Part shown: positions 47,348-56,791 of the stretch, in pieces
Position numbering within the stretch: position 1 is the first letter of the stretch
Layout: each line of letters opens with the position of its first letter
Assembly: GCA_030433415.1 (NCBI GenBank)
Contig: JAUIMF010000009.1
Coordinates: 1 to 64,000 of the forward strand
Reading direction: 5' to 3'
DNA: 64,000 nucleotides
DNA from: Gammaproteobacteria bacterium
Lineage (GTDB): Bacteria > Pseudomonadota > Gammaproteobacteria > Pseudomonadales > Halieaceae
Position numbers and translations under genes: made by a program
Notes under the pieces: model-generated
Database searches by the model: none
Told to the model about the DNA's origin: nothing
The model's input: the letters and a program-made list of their open reading frames with translations, nothing else

Positions 47348-48181
47348 GTCGAGGCGCTCCTTGAGGTAGCTGCCCGCGGTGTAGCGCGAAGACAGGGGTA
47401 GATCCAGCCGCGGAGCCATGAAATACGGTATGGCAATGCGCGAGCGATTGGCCTCGGCGCTTGGTGGATTGACCACGCGGTGCGAGGTGGACGGAAAATA
47501 ACGGGACGTTGCCTCCTGCAACATATCCCCTGCGTTGATGACGATGTCCCCCGCCTGACCGGGCACCGCCTCCCATTCCCCCGCCTTGGTGAGCACCTCG
47601 AGCCCTGGCTCGGCTGAGACCGGCAACAGGGTCAACAGGTTGATGTCTTCGTGCGCGGCGGCGCGCACCGCTCCGGCCGGCTCATCGCCTTTGAGCGGCG
47701 GGTAATGCAGCACGCGCAACAAGCTGTCGTCGGCTGACAGGCTGTCCGCCAGCGTGCCACGCAGGGCGTCGGGGAGCACCTCGCCACAGCGATCGTCGAG
47801 CCATTGAAGTAACTGCTGCCCCAGGGCAAAGGCGTCGCGCAGGTGATCGCGGGCATCGGACTCCAGGAACTCCGGCATCTGCGTGCCCGGCACAATGTGA
47901 AAAAACTCCTTGAGGTCTTTTACGTCGTGCCCCACGGCGGTCTCGGATACATCCGGGGGGATATAGCCACTCGTGTTCCCCGAGGGGACTTCGTGTGCCA
48001 GGTAGTTCCATTTTTCATCGCTGGCGAAAAAGGCACACCAGTCCCGCGCCATGCGCTGCAGGCGCTCGGCCGATAACGGCGCATTGCGCAACACCGCAAA
48101 GCCCGTTTCGCGCAGGGTACGAACAAAGGCCGCATCCGCATCGGCGGCGCTCATATCCACAATGGCAACGGATCCCGTCAT
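47333..48181 (-). CDS. 2-oxoglutarate/Fe(II) oxygenase, isopenicillin-N-synthase-like
   Basis: 282 residues of the IPNS/flavanone hydroxylase group. Iron ligands H177 and D179 in AHEDINLLTLLP and H234 in STSHRVVNP, with R248 in the usual 2OG-binding position (SRIAIPYF). The N-terminal DIOX_N region starts GFAVLRNAPLS. Substrate unknown. Downstream of the MFS gene on the same strand (16 bp), so probably one operon. Confidence 0.9.
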   Translation of the reverse strand: MTGSVAIVDMSAADADAAFVRTLRETGFAVLRNAPLSAERLQRMARDWCAFFASDEKWNYLAHEVPSGNTSGYIPPDVSETAVGHDVKDLKEFFHIVPGTQMPEFLESDARDHLRDAFALGQQLLQWLDDRCGEVLPDALRGTLADSLSADDSLLRVLHYPPLKGDEPAGAVRAAAHEDINLLTLLPVSAEPGLEVLTKAGEWEAVPGQAGDIVINAGDMLQEATSRYFPSTSHRVVNPPSAEANRSRIAIPYFMAPRLDLPLSSRYTAGSYLKERLDLLAR

Positions 48182-48197
48182 TACGCTCTCTGCTTAT

Positions 48198-49394
48198 TCA
48201 CGATTTGCTGATTGGTGCCGTGCGGCGATGCTGGATCAGCCAGGCGATGCCCACCAGCACGGCCAGCACAAAATAACAGACCGAACCCAGCTGCAACACG
48301 CTGCGTACACCGCTGAACTCGGCCACTGCAGCGGTAACCACCGGACTGATCGCCGTACCCGAGGTGGCACCGAACAGCAGCGCCGCGACCAGTCGGGGGC
48401 TTGGGTGGTCCACCGCCAGCGTCGCAAAAGCAATAACAACTTTCAGCAGGCCGAGATTCGCCACGCCCCACAGGAGCGCCAGCCAGGGTAGAAGCTCCAG
48501 ACTCGCCACGGTCCACAGCGGTAGTGATCCGAGGAACGCACCCAGCACACTCAACAGAACAAGGCGTCGCGCGCCGATGCGCAGCACCCACCAGGCAACC
48601 AGTAACTGGGCGATGAACATGCCCGTCCAGAATCGCGCCACGACAACGCCCGCGTTGTCCCGGCACGCGCCAAGGGCCGTTTCGAGATAGGTGGGCAGCC
48701 ACCAGAGCAGCGAGTACTGGCCCAGGGTGTAGAGAAACAGCGCGACCACACACAGCCAGACCGGGGCAGGCCAGGAACGCGCGACGCCGTTGGGTGCGGC
48801 GTGCTGGTGCGAGGGGAACCCCGCACTCAACACCAGCACGCAAATCACGACCGCCACTGCCGCGACCGCCAGATAAGCAGATGCCCAATGCCAGGCAGCC
48901 GCCACAAAGCCCACGGCCAGGGACGAAATGACGATGCCCGCAATACTGAAGGAGCCGTCGGTGATCACCAGCATCGATGCACGACGGTCTTCGTGGTAGA
49001 GGGACGCGATGGTGCTGGCGGCTGCCGCAAGGCCGATGCCGCAGGCGGTACCGACCACGCCGAGGCTGATACGCAGTACCCAGAGCGCCTCGGACAGACG
49101 CAACGCCAGCAGGCTGATGGCTATGGCCAGATACAGCACCAGCATCCACCACCGCGGTGCCAGCACGTCGAACACTACCAGCGCCAGGGCGGAGCCGACA
49201 AAAATTCCCATGGTGAGCCAGCTGAACAAAGGCGCGACTTCCGCCGGCGTACGCCCCAGGTAGTCCGCCAGCGGCGGCATCACGATGCCGATCGGCGACA
49301 ACATGCCAGACATCACAAAATAGGCCAGAAAACAGGCCAGCGTGACGCGTGCGTCATTACCGAGCCAGCGGTGGCCTGCGCTCGAAGTGTTCAG
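48198..49394 (-). CDS. MFS transporter, TsgA-like, probable CTG start
   Basis: About 398 residues if started at the CTG at 49394, 372 if started at GTG 49316. The shorter form cuts helix 1 in half; with the upstream part helix 1 reads VTLACFLAYFVMSGMLSPIG, aligning with TsgA-type proteins, and GAGGAG lies seven bases before the CTG. No ATG, GTG or TTG occurs in frame between. Twelve helices, with PLADYLGRTPAEVAPLF after helix 1. Exporter or sugar/nucleoside porter of unknown substrate; upstream of the 2OG oxygenase. Confidence 0.8.
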   Translation of the reverse strand: MNTSSAGHRWLGNDARVTLACFLAYFVMSGMLSPIGIVMPPLADYLGRTPAEVAPLFSWLTMGIFVGSALALVVFDVLAPRWWMLVLYLAIAISLLALRLSEALWVLRISLGVVGTACGIGLAAAASTIASLYHEDRRASMLVITDGSFSIAGIVISSLAVGFVAAAWHWASAYLAVAAVAVVICVLVLSAGFPSHQHAAPNGVARSWPAPVWLCVVALFLYTLGQYSLLWWLPTYLETALGACRDNAGVVVARFWTGMFIAQLLVAWWVLRIGARRLVLLSVLGAFLGSLPLWTVASLELLPWLALLWGVANLGLLKVVIAFATLAVDHPSPRLVAALLFGATSGTAISPVVTAAVAEFSGVRSVLQLGSVCYFVLAVLVGIAWLIQHRRTAPISKS

Positions 49395-49513
49395 GAAGGG
49401 GCTCCTCGCGGGGACTTGACGTCCCTAGTGACGACAATTGATGCTTCGGAGCTTACCAGCGGCCAAGCTCGCTTCGCCAGCGTGACGACGGGCAGACATA
49501 AAAGGAGTTCATT

Positions 49514-50377
49514 ATGCAGAGCGTTGTAATCACCGGTGTGTCCACCGGCATCGGCAGGGCCACCGCCGAGGTACTGGTGGGCGAGGGATACCGGGTGTTT
49601 GGCTCCGTGCGTAAAGCGGCGGATGGCGAAGCCCTGCAGCAGGCCTTGGGAGCGCAGTTTGTGCCGCTGCATTTTGATGTCACCGATGAGGCGGCGATCA
49701 ACGCGGCGGCGGCCGAAGTCCGGGAGCAACTGCAGGGTCAAACGCTGGCCGGACTGGTGAACAATGCGGGCATCGCGGTCTCGGGACCGCTGCTGGAGGT
49801 ACCCACCGAGGACTACCGGCAGCAGTTGGAGGTCAACCTCGTGGGCCCATTTCTGGTGACCAAGGCCTTCGCGCCGCTGCTGGGGGCCGACGAGAGTCTC
49901 TCTGGCAAACCGGGTCGCGTCGTCAACATCAGCTCCGTAGCCGGCATTCGCGCCATGCCGTTCCTTGGCCCCTACGCCGCCTCGAAGTTCGGCCTCGAAG
50001 GCTACTCCGAAGCCCTGCGCCGGGAGCTGATGCTCTTTGGCATCGACGTGGTCGTGATCGGTCCTGGCCCGGTAAAAACCGCCATCTGGGACAAGGCCGA
50101 AGACATTGATATTGCACCCTACGCCGACTCTCCCTACCGCCCGATTCTGGAGCGTTTTCAAAAGGCGTTTATCCGCCAGGGTCGCGACGGCTACCCCGCT
50201 GACCGGCTGGGCAGACTGATTCTCAAGGCCCTGACCACCCGCAACCCACAGGTTCGCTACGCTGCGGTGAAGGGACGGCTGGTAGAAAAACTGATGATGC
50301 GCGTCGCGTCGGATCGTGCCCTGGACCGCATGATCGCCGGCATGCTGGGACTGCGGCCACAGGCCCGTCGCCCGTAA
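49514..50377 (+). CDS. Short-chain dehydrogenase/reductase
   Basis: 287-residue classical SDR with TGVSTGIG (7-14), NNAG near 82, ISSVAG and PYAASKFGLEGYSEALRREL as the Ser/Tyr/Lys part. The longer C-terminus (VRYAAVKGRLVEKLMM) fits the group acting on lipids or retinal-like substrates. SD AAGGAG before ATG. Stop and the ATG of the acyltransferase gene overlap (TAATG), so the two are coupled. Confidence 0.92.
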   Translation: MQSVVITGVSTGIGRATAEVLVGEGYRVFGSVRKAADGEALQQALGAQFVPLHFDVTDEAAINAAAAEVREQLQGQTLAGLVNNAGIAVSGPLLEVPTEDYRQQLEVNLVGPFLVTKAFAPLLGADESLSGKPGRVVNISSVAGIRAMPFLGPYAASKFGLEGYSEALRRELMLFGIDVVVIGPGPVKTAIWDKAEDIDIAPYADSPYRPILERFQKAFIRQGRDGYPADRLGRLILKALTTRNPQVRYAAVKGRLVEKLMMRVASDRALDRMIAGMLGLRPQARRP

Positions 50378-51300
50378 TGCGATTCCTCCTCGCCCTCATC
50401 GGGCGCCTGCCCGAGGGCATCGCCTACGGGCTGGCAAGGCTGCTCTATATGCTGTTGTTCCACGTGTTTCGGTACCGTCGGGCCGTCGTGCAAGACAACC
50501 TGACGCACGCGTTCCCCGACGCCTCGCCAGCGGCGCTACGGGAGATGGAACGCAATGCCTACCGGCACCTGTGCAATCTGGCGGTAGAGGTGTTGCGTGC
50601 CCCCTACCTGCCCAGGGCGTTTTTTGAGCAGCGTGTCACGCTGCGCAACCCTGAGCTGTTGAAGGACGCCACCGACAACTATGAGCGCCAGGCCATCATA
50701 CTGTTGATCCATCAGGGCAACTGGGAGTGGCTGCTGCACGGCGCCATGGCGCAGCTACCCATCTCCGTCGACCCGGTCTACAAAAGCCTGCACAGCGAGT
50801 TCTGGAACGACTACATGCTCCATGCCCGCTCCCGCTTCGGCGCCACCCCCATGACCATCGAGACCATCGGCAGGGAGGTGATTCGTGGCCGGCGCAAGAA
50901 GCGGATCATTGTGATGCTCGCGGATCAGGCGGGACCGAAGCACGGTGGCTACTGGACCCGGTTCCTGCATCGCCCCGCCGTGTTTTTTCGTGGCGCCGAC
51001 AAGCTCGCCCAGGCGCTGGAACTGCCCGTGCTGTTCGCGCGCTGCCATACGCCGTCCCGCGGTCACTATGAAGTCGAGTTCCAGCCGCTCAGCCTGCCGC
51101 CTCACGAACAGTCGGACGCGATTCTTCCAGCCTACGTGGCCGCCGCCGAGGCCGCCATACGCGACGATCCCGCCCGCTATCTCTGGACCAATCGGCGGTG
51201 GAAGAAAGTGCCTCCGGAGGGAGTGGTGGTGGCGAACGGTGATCACCACCCTGATATCGACGACCCGATTCAGGTCAACCAACCGTCGAGCAGGCTCTGA
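50377..51300 (+). CDS. LpxL/HtrB-type lipid A acyltransferase family protein
   Basis: 307 residues of the lysophospholipid acyltransferase superfamily, lauroyl/myristoyl transferase branch: N-terminal membrane helix, HQGNWE (112-117) as the H-x4-E catalytic motif, and conserved DQAGPKHGG near 185-193. Adds secondary acyl chains to lipid A or transfers acyl groups to phospholipids at the inner membrane. Coupled to the SDR gene upstream. Confidence 0.9.
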   Translation: MRFLLALIGRLPEGIAYGLARLLYMLLFHVFRYRRAVVQDNLTHAFPDASPAALREMERNAYRHLCNLAVEVLRAPYLPRAFFEQRVTLRNPELLKDATDNYERQAIILLIHQGNWEWLLHGAMAQLPISVDPVYKSLHSEFWNDYMLHARSRFGATPMTIETIGREVIRGRRKKRIIVMLADQAGPKHGGYWTRFLHRPAVFFRGADKLAQALELPVLFARCHTPSRGHYEVEFQPLSLPPHEQSDAILPAYVAAAEAAIRDDPARYLWTNRRWKKVPPEGVVVANGDHHPDIDDPIQVNQPSSRL

Positions 51301-51303
51301 ACG

Positions 51304-52134
51304 TCAGGCGCCCCGCCGCCCCGTACGCAGACGCAGACGAAACGCAAACAGCGAATCCTTGCCACTGACCTTGACGCGCTTAAGCTCCAGCGCATCCCGC
51401 CCGGGGTCCGTCGAGATGCCTTCGTGGGTGGTCACGGCCGTGCGATAGCCGGCGTCGCGTGCCGCCGCCACATCGTCGGGGCCATAGATCCCAAACGGAT
51501 AGGCAAAGGTGTCGAGCGCCACATTAAAGCGGGCCGCCAGGGACTCGCGCGCCCCCGCGATCTCTGCGCTGCGCTCCTCGGGGGACGCCGTGGACAGATT
51601 GGCGTGGGTGCGCGTGTGCCCGCCCAGCTCCCAGCGTCCGCTGGCAACCATGGCTTCGACCTGCTCGTCAGTCAGCTTGGGCTCGTCCCGCAGCTCGCCG
51701 CTGTCGTGATGTGCCTTCTTGCTGGTGGACCAGTCCCGATCAAAGCGATCCTCTACCAGATACAGCGTCGCCCGGGCGTCGTAACGCTGCAGTACCGGGT
51801 CGGCATTCAGCAGGTTGTCAGCGTAGCCATCGTCGAAGGTCAGGACGACGGATTTTGCAGGCAGCGCCACACCGCTGCCCAACTCAGCCATGGTGGCGAA
51901 GTACCAGCCGTCGCTCTTCAGCCAACGCACCTGTGCCTCGAAATCCGCCGGTGATACGCGCAGCTTGTTGAAGGTCGCCCCGGCCACGGGCTCGCGCACC
52001 ATGTGGTACATGAGCAGGCGGGGATAGCGATAGGGCACGGTTCTGCGCCACCAGGCAAAGCGGTGACTGAACACCAGCAACGCCAGCGCCGCAATCACCG
52101 TGATCAACAGAAGCCAACCGTTCATGCCAGCCAC
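51304..52134 (-). CDS. Polysaccharide deacetylase (NodB domain)
   Basis: 276 residues: N-terminal membrane anchor (about 6-24), then a CE4 deacetylase domain with VVLTFDDGYADN (D101, D102) and metal-binding GGHTRTH (H173, H177). Acts on N-acetylated sugars of peptidoglycan or exopolysaccharide outside the cytoplasm. Overlaps the ELM1-like gene by 13 bp on the same strand, an operon partner. Confidence 0.92.
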   Translation of the reverse strand: MAGMNGWLLLITVIAALALLVFSHRFAWWRRTVPYRYPRLLMYHMVREPVAGATFNKLRVSPADFEAQVRWLKSDGWYFATMAELGSGVALPAKSVVLTFDDGYADNLLNADPVLQRYDARATLYLVEDRFDRDWSTSKKAHHDSGELRDEPKLTDEQVEAMVASGRWELGGHTRTHANLSTASPEERSAEIAGARESLAARFNVALDTFAYPFGIYGPDDVAAARDAGYRTAVTTHEGISTDPGRDALELKRVKVSGKDSLFAFRLRLRTGRRGA

Positions 52135-53012
52135 CGTGAATCAAGCAGACGCTGTGCCAGCCGATTCGCTTCTGCCAGGACCGGTTGCGCGGACTGTAGG
52201 GTGCTACCGGGGGCAAACTCACAAAAATGTGTCACCAGGCCCCGCTGCTGCAGGTCTGCCATGGCACCGGCAACCCGACTGCCTTTTTGTGGCGCCAGGT
52301 CCATAAGGCCCACACCACAACCCGCCGTCATCGCTTCGTAGACCATCGACGCACTGTCGGGTGTCACCCAGCATTGCGCAGCCTGCGCCAGCGTTGTGCC
52401 CAGCCACCCAGGTGATAGCTCTGCCACATCGTGAAGCGTCAGGTTCGGCAGCGAAAGGGATCGCGCGGCGGGTAAAAATGAAACGGGCGTACGCCGTGAC
52501 GTGCTGAGTTGCCAACGTCCCTGTGCGGCAATGGTTTGCAGTTGCGTCAGCACGGCGTCTTCATCCCAGATGAAATGAGGTGACGGACCACCCACCAGAA
52601 TCACACCCTCTTCACACTTCTCACCGGGGATCAGGCGATTCATGGGCCCGTCCGATAACCAGCATCGCTCGTCTTCAGCCACGCCATCGTGGCGGGGCAC
52701 GATGCACAGGTCGAACAGACGGCGCGGCAGGCTCGGACGCATGATGACCACCGTGGGGCAGGCACAGGCTCGGCCCAGCGCCAGCAGCGTCAGATGGGTC
52801 CCGTGACCCGCACCAATCAGCAGATCGTATGCTTCGCCCTGACTGTCCCGTCGCAGCAGCGCACGCAGCGCCGCCCCACGAGCCATCGCCGATATCTGGC
52901 AAACCTGCACTTCAGGACGCAGGCGCTGCAATGCCTCCGCCAGACCCAGGCTCTGATTCAGATGCCCGGCTTTGCCGTCGCTCACCACGCCGATGCGCAG
53001 GGCATGTCCCAT
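52122..53012 (-). CDS. ELM1/GtrOC-type putative glycosyltransferase
   Basis: 296 residues of the mitochondrial-fission ELM1 (DUF1022) family, which has a GT-B-like fold: GVVSDGKAGHLNQSLGLAEAL at the start, LILVGGPSPHF-like GGPSPHFIWDE in the middle and TPDSASMVYEAMTAGCGVGLM near 225-245. Bacterial members occur in envelope polysaccharide clusters. Co-transcribed with the polysaccharide deacetylase, so an envelope glycan role is likely. Confidence 0.85.
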   Translation of the reverse strand: MGHALRIGVVSDGKAGHLNQSLGLAEALQRLRPEVQVCQISAMARGAALRALLRRDSQGEAYDLLIGAGHGTHLTLLALGRACACPTVVIMRPSLPRRLFDLCIVPRHDGVAEDERCWLSDGPMNRLIPGEKCEEGVILVGGPSPHFIWDEDAVLTQLQTIAAQGRWQLSTSRRTPVSFLPAARSLSLPNLTLHDVAELSPGWLGTTLAQAAQCWVTPDSASMVYEAMTAGCGVGLMDLAPQKGSRVAGAMADLQQRGLVTHFCEFAPGSTLQSAQPVLAEANRLAQRLLDSRWLA

Positions 53013-53078
53013 AGGGTCACTTTTCGTTAATCGCTCAGGCGGTATAGTAATGCCCGGGGGAACTCAGGGGTATCTGCG

Positions 53079-53951
53079 ATGACCGACGCAGGTTCGACCA
53101 GTTCGCGGAGTCTGGAGGGACACCGCATCGTGCCCGTGCTCGCCGGTGGCGGAGCGCGCCTGCCCGCGCACATCGGCATTCTGGCAGCGCTGGACGAACT
53201 ACGCGTCGAGTACAGTGAACTGGTGGGTGTCTCGGGTGGTAGCATCGTCGCCGCACTACTGGCCACGGGCTACCCCCTGGACGCGATTCGTGGCATCGCC
53301 CAGGAAACGGATTTCTCCCAGTTCCTGGGGCAGAATCTGTTCTCGCTACTGCGCACCGGCGGCCTGTCGAGTGGCGACCATTTTCAGCGCTGGATGGACG
53401 AAAAACTCGAGGGCCGCTGTTTTTCGCAACTCGAACGGCATTTGCATGTGGTGGCCACCGACGTGCGCACGGGCAAGCCCGTGGTATTCAGCTCGGCGAC
53501 GACGCCGGAGATGCCCGTGTCGCTCGCCGTCCGATATTCCATGTCGGTACCGCTGCTCTTCAGCTTCAAGAATCACGGCGACATGGTCATGGCCGATGGC
53601 AGCATTTTGTCAGAAGAGTCCCTGCGCCGGGACTGGTCCGGCAACGGTACCCCGGTCGTGGTGTTCAAACTGCGCGGCAGTGGCGGACTCCAAATACCCG
53701 GGCGCAAGCCACTGATCCCCCTGCGCCAGTATCTGGGCATGCTCCTGCACACCTTCATGACCACGTTGGCACACGAGTACATCAACGAGGACTTCTGGCT
53801 GTCTACCATCGTGGTGGATACGGGCGACATCTCGCCCGTGGCGTTCTCGCTGGGACCAGAGCTCAAGGACCGCCTGTATGAAACCGGCTATCGCAGCACC
53901 CTGGACTATCTGCCACAAAAGCTCTCACGCAAGAACAACGGCCCCGCCTGA
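53079..53951 (+). CDS. Patatin-like phospholipase
   Basis: 290 residues with glycine-rich oxyanion loop GGGARLPAHIG (23 on), nucleophile elbow GVSGGS with S52, and the dyad Asp in MADGSILSEE (about 171). Intracellular lipid acyl hydrolase, not exported (no signal peptide). Convergent with the YidB-like gene across a hairpin. Confidence 0.92.
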   Translation: MTDAGSTSSRSLEGHRIVPVLAGGGARLPAHIGILAALDELRVEYSELVGVSGGSIVAALLATGYPLDAIRGIAQETDFSQFLGQNLFSLLRTGGLSSGDHFQRWMDEKLEGRCFSQLERHLHVVATDVRTGKPVVFSSATTPEMPVSLAVRYSMSVPLLFSFKNHGDMVMADGSILSEESLRRDWSGNGTPVVVFKLRGSGGLQIPGRKPLIPLRQYLGMLLHTFMTTLAHEYINEDFWLSTIVVDTGDISPVAFSLGPELKDRLYETGYRSTLDYLPQKLSRKNNGPA

Positions 53952-53953
53952 GA

Positions 53954-53990
53954 GCTCGGAGCGAACGTTAAAGCGGCGCTCGCTCCGAGC
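53954..53990. terminator. 11-bp hairpin between convergent genes
   Basis: GCTCGGAGCGA (53954-53964) pairs perfectly with TCGCTCCGAGC (53980-53990), loop 15 nt. No U-tract on either side, so termination may rely on Rho or be partial; it serves both patatin and YidB-like genes. Confidence 0.6.
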
Positions 53991-53998
53991 GAGAGGCA

Positions 53999-54415
53999 TC
54001 AACCAAAGAGCGACTTGGCGGCGCCCAGCAATCCCGAGGCACCGCCAGCCATGTCCAGCAGACTGCCGCCGGAGCTGGCCTTGTCCATGACCTGGGGAAG
54101 CACATCCGCCAGGCCGTCCGCCGCCGTGCCGGTGTCCACGCCCACCTTGCTGGCGAAAGCGCCAACGCGATCGCTGCCGAACAGGTCCATAATGCTGTCG
54201 GCCGAGATGGACTGATTGGCGCCGTCACCCAGCCACGAACCCAGTACCGCACTCAGATTGCCACTACTGGCCATTTTGGTAGCAAGGCCGGCGAGATCCA
54301 CCTGCCCTGATTCATTCGCCAGCAGGCCGCCAAGCGCCGAGGCGATGGTATCGGTATCGATGTTCAGGCCCAGTTTCTGGGACAGCAACTGTGCGCCCAT
54401 CTGTAGTAAATCCAT
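53999..54415 (-). CDS. YidB-like DUF937 protein
   Basis: 138 residues from ATG 54415 (AGGAGAA just upstream; a start at 54514 has none). Gly/Ala/Ser-rich helical repeats with LGSWLGDGANQSISAD and QVMDKASSGGSLLDMAGG are typical of DUF937/YidB proteins. Function unknown; a structural or stress role is often assumed. Confidence 0.88.
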   Translation of the reverse strand: MDLLQMGAQLLSQKLGLNIDTDTIASALGGLLANESGQVDLAGLATKMASSGNLSAVLGSWLGDGANQSISADSIMDLFGSDRVGAFASKVGVDTGTAADGLADVLPQVMDKASSGGSLLDMAGGASGLLGAAKSLFG

Positions 54416-54582
54416 GGTTCTTCTCCTGTCACGTAACCAGCAAATATGCTGCATGGGGACAGGGAGTATAGGCGGGAATTGGGAGGTTCGCGCTGCCTTG
54501 TGCACAAAATCCACCGCACGCGGTGCCGGCGGGGCTTGCCAACACCGTTACGTCCAAAATCTCGCGCGCGCGTATACACACC

Positions 54583-55935
54583 ATGCACGCAACCGACGCT
54601 ACCGCCCCTGGCGTGAATCCCCGGGAGCAGGACCTTTCCGCGACCCTGCTCGCCGTCTACGGGTCCCTGGCCTTTCCCCTTGCAGCAGCCTTCATCGCGT
54701 TGCAGGTGATCGTGCCCACGTTTTACGCCCAGGCTCTGGGTCTCAGCCTGTCCGCCGTGGGCACCATTCTCTTCGGTGCCCGGCTGTGGGACCTGGCCAC
54801 GGACCCGGTGGTGGGATACCTGTCAGATCGCACACCGGCGCACTGGGGGCGGCGCAAGATCTGGGTCGTGGCCAGCGCACCCCTGGTTGCGGCATCTGTG
54901 TGGCTTCTGTTCCATCCGCCCGATGATGCGAGCCGGGGGTTTCTGCTGCTGACGACGCTGGCCATCTACGTGGCGGGAACCATGAGCATTGTGCCGCTCA
55001 ATGCCTGGGGCGCCGAGCTGAGCGAGTGCTACCACCAGCGTAGCCGGGTCAGCGGTGCTCGGGTGGTGTTTGGGCTGCTGGGTACGCTCGCGGCGCTATT
55101 GCTGGTCGACAACCGGGATAACGCCAGTCTGGCTGGCTCATTGCATGCCATTGCCCTGCTGACGCTGGCGGGCCTGGCCATCACGGTCCCCCTGGCGGCG
55201 TTTCGCGTACCAGACCGCAGTCACCCGGCCACCGACGGCACAAGCCTGGCGGGTGCGCTGGCACTGTTAATGCGTCCGTCGCCATTCCGTCGCCTGCTGG
55301 GTGCCTTTCTACTCAATGGCCTTGGCAACGCGATTCCCGCCACCCTGTTCCTGCTGTACGTGACCCATGTACTCGACGCTCCGGGATCTGCCGGCCCGCT
55401 CCTGTTCCTCTACTTCGTGGCCAGTGCCCTTGGGGTGCCGCTGTGGGTGGCCCTGTCGCGTCGCTGGGGCAAACATCGAAGCTGGTGCGTTGCCGTGGTG
55501 GGATCCTGCCTGTGTTTCAGCGCCACACCGTTTCTGGGCGCGGGTGACACACCGCTGTACACCGCCATCGTGGTAGCGACGGGGCTGATGATCGGCGCCG
55601 ATCTGGCTCTGCCCAGCGCGATCAACGGCGATCTCATTGAGTGGGATGCGTGGCACAACGGTGAGCGCCGCCCGGGCCTGTTCTTCGCCCTGTGGGGCAC
55701 GGCATCCAAGCTTGCCTTCGCCCTGGCCGTCGGACTCATGTTTCCACTGCTGGACTTCTCGGGCTTTGACGCCGCCTCCACCAATTCACCCGAGGCGGTG
55801 CGATTGCTGGCCATCTACTACGCGGTACCCAGCCTGCTGTGCAAAGCGGTGGCGGTCGCGCTGATGTGGAACTTTCCTATCGACGAGGCCGAACACGGGC
55901 GTATTCGGCTCCAATTGGCGCAGCGCGAAACCTGA
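54583..55935 (+). CDS. GPH-type sugar:cation symporter family (MFS_2)
   Basis: 450 residues from ATG 54583; the frame is open to 54523 but no ribosome site supports that. Twelve helices, with FGARLWDLATDPVVGYLSDRTPAHWGRRK after helix 2, the hallmark of glycoside-pentoside-hexuronide:cation symporters (MelB-like), and LNAWGAELSECYHQRSRV. Substrate unknown. Confidence 0.9.
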   Translation: MHATDATAPGVNPREQDLSATLLAVYGSLAFPLAAAFIALQVIVPTFYAQALGLSLSAVGTILFGARLWDLATDPVVGYLSDRTPAHWGRRKIWVVASAPLVAASVWLLFHPPDDASRGFLLLTTLAIYVAGTMSIVPLNAWGAELSECYHQRSRVSGARVVFGLLGTLAALLLVDNRDNASLAGSLHAIALLTLAGLAITVPLAAFRVPDRSHPATDGTSLAGALALLMRPSPFRRLLGAFLLNGLGNAIPATLFLLYVTHVLDAPGSAGPLLFLYFVASALGVPLWVALSRRWGKHRSWCVAVVGSCLCFSATPFLGAGDTPLYTAIVVATGLMIGADLALPSAINGDLIEWDAWHNGERRPGLFFALWGTASKLAFALAVGLMFPLLDFSGFDAASTNSPEAVRLLAIYYAVPSLLCKAVAVALMWNFPIDEAEHGRIRLQLAQRET

Positions 55936-55975
55936 TCCGTGTCACGCTACACTGGCGGCTTCGGCAAGGGAGAAT

Positions 55976-56791
55976 GTGGTGGCGCAGCGCGACTGGGACT
56001 CGGGGCTCTACGATCGCTTCGGTGATGAGCGACAACGGGCGGCTGCCGATCTGCTCGCCGCGATTTCCGGGCACGCCTTCTCCCGCATCACCGATCTCGG
56101 TTGTGGGTCTGGCCTGTCCACGGCACTGCTCGCCAGGCGGTGGCCCGAGGCCGCGATCACGGCCATCGACACCTCCGCAGACATGCTGGCCAAAGCACAC
56201 GAGCGCCAGCCTGGACCGCGTTACCTGCAGGGAAACATCGCAGAATTTAACCCCGAAACACCCCAGGATCTGCTGTTTGCCAACGCGAGCCTGCACTGGC
56301 TGGGAGATCACGACCGGCTGATGCCGCAATTGCTGTGCGGCCTGAATCCCGGCGGCGTACTGGCGCTGCAGATGCCGGACAATCTCGATGAGCCCAGTCA
56401 CCGACTGATGGACGACGTGGCCCGTGAGCAGCCCTTTGCCGAGGCGATCGGCACGGCCCCACCACGGCGCCATGAGTTGCTGACACCCGAGGCGTACTAC
56501 GACGCGCTCATTCCCCACTGTGCGTCGATCAACCTGTGGCGTACGCGGTATCTGCACCGGTTGCCCAACGTCGATGCAATCGCAGACTGGTTTGCCAGCA
56601 CTGGCCTCAAGCCCTATCTGGACGCCTTGCCGGATTCGCAGCGCACCGCGTTTCGCTCCCGCTATGTTCAGCGCCTTGCGGACTGCTATGGGGTGCGCGC
56701 TGATGGTAGTGTGCTGTTGGCAATGCCACGGCTGTTTATTGTGGCGACAACCAGGCCCCGGACAACAACGACAGGAGCACTTACACCGTGA
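55976..56791 (+). CDS. Trans-aconitate 2-methyltransferase-like SAM methyltransferase
   Basis: 271-residue class I SAM methyltransferase: motif I DLGCGSG (40-46), AITAIDTSADMLAKA motif II, and FANASLHWLGDHDRLMPQLL typical of Tam proteins. GTG start at 55976. The C-terminus runs into the thioesterase GTG start (overlap of 4 bp). Confidence 0.88.
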   Translation: MVAQRDWDSGLYDRFGDERQRAAADLLAAISGHAFSRITDLGCGSGLSTALLARRWPEAAITAIDTSADMLAKAHERQPGPRYLQGNIAEFNPETPQDLLFANASLHWLGDHDRLMPQLLCGLNPGGVLALQMPDNLDEPSHRLMDDVAREQPFAEAIGTAPPRRHELLTPEAYYDALIPHCASINLWRTRYLHRLPNVDAIADWFASTGLKPYLDALPDSQRTAFRSRYVQRLADCYGVRADGSVLLAMPRLFIVATTRPRTTTTGALTP

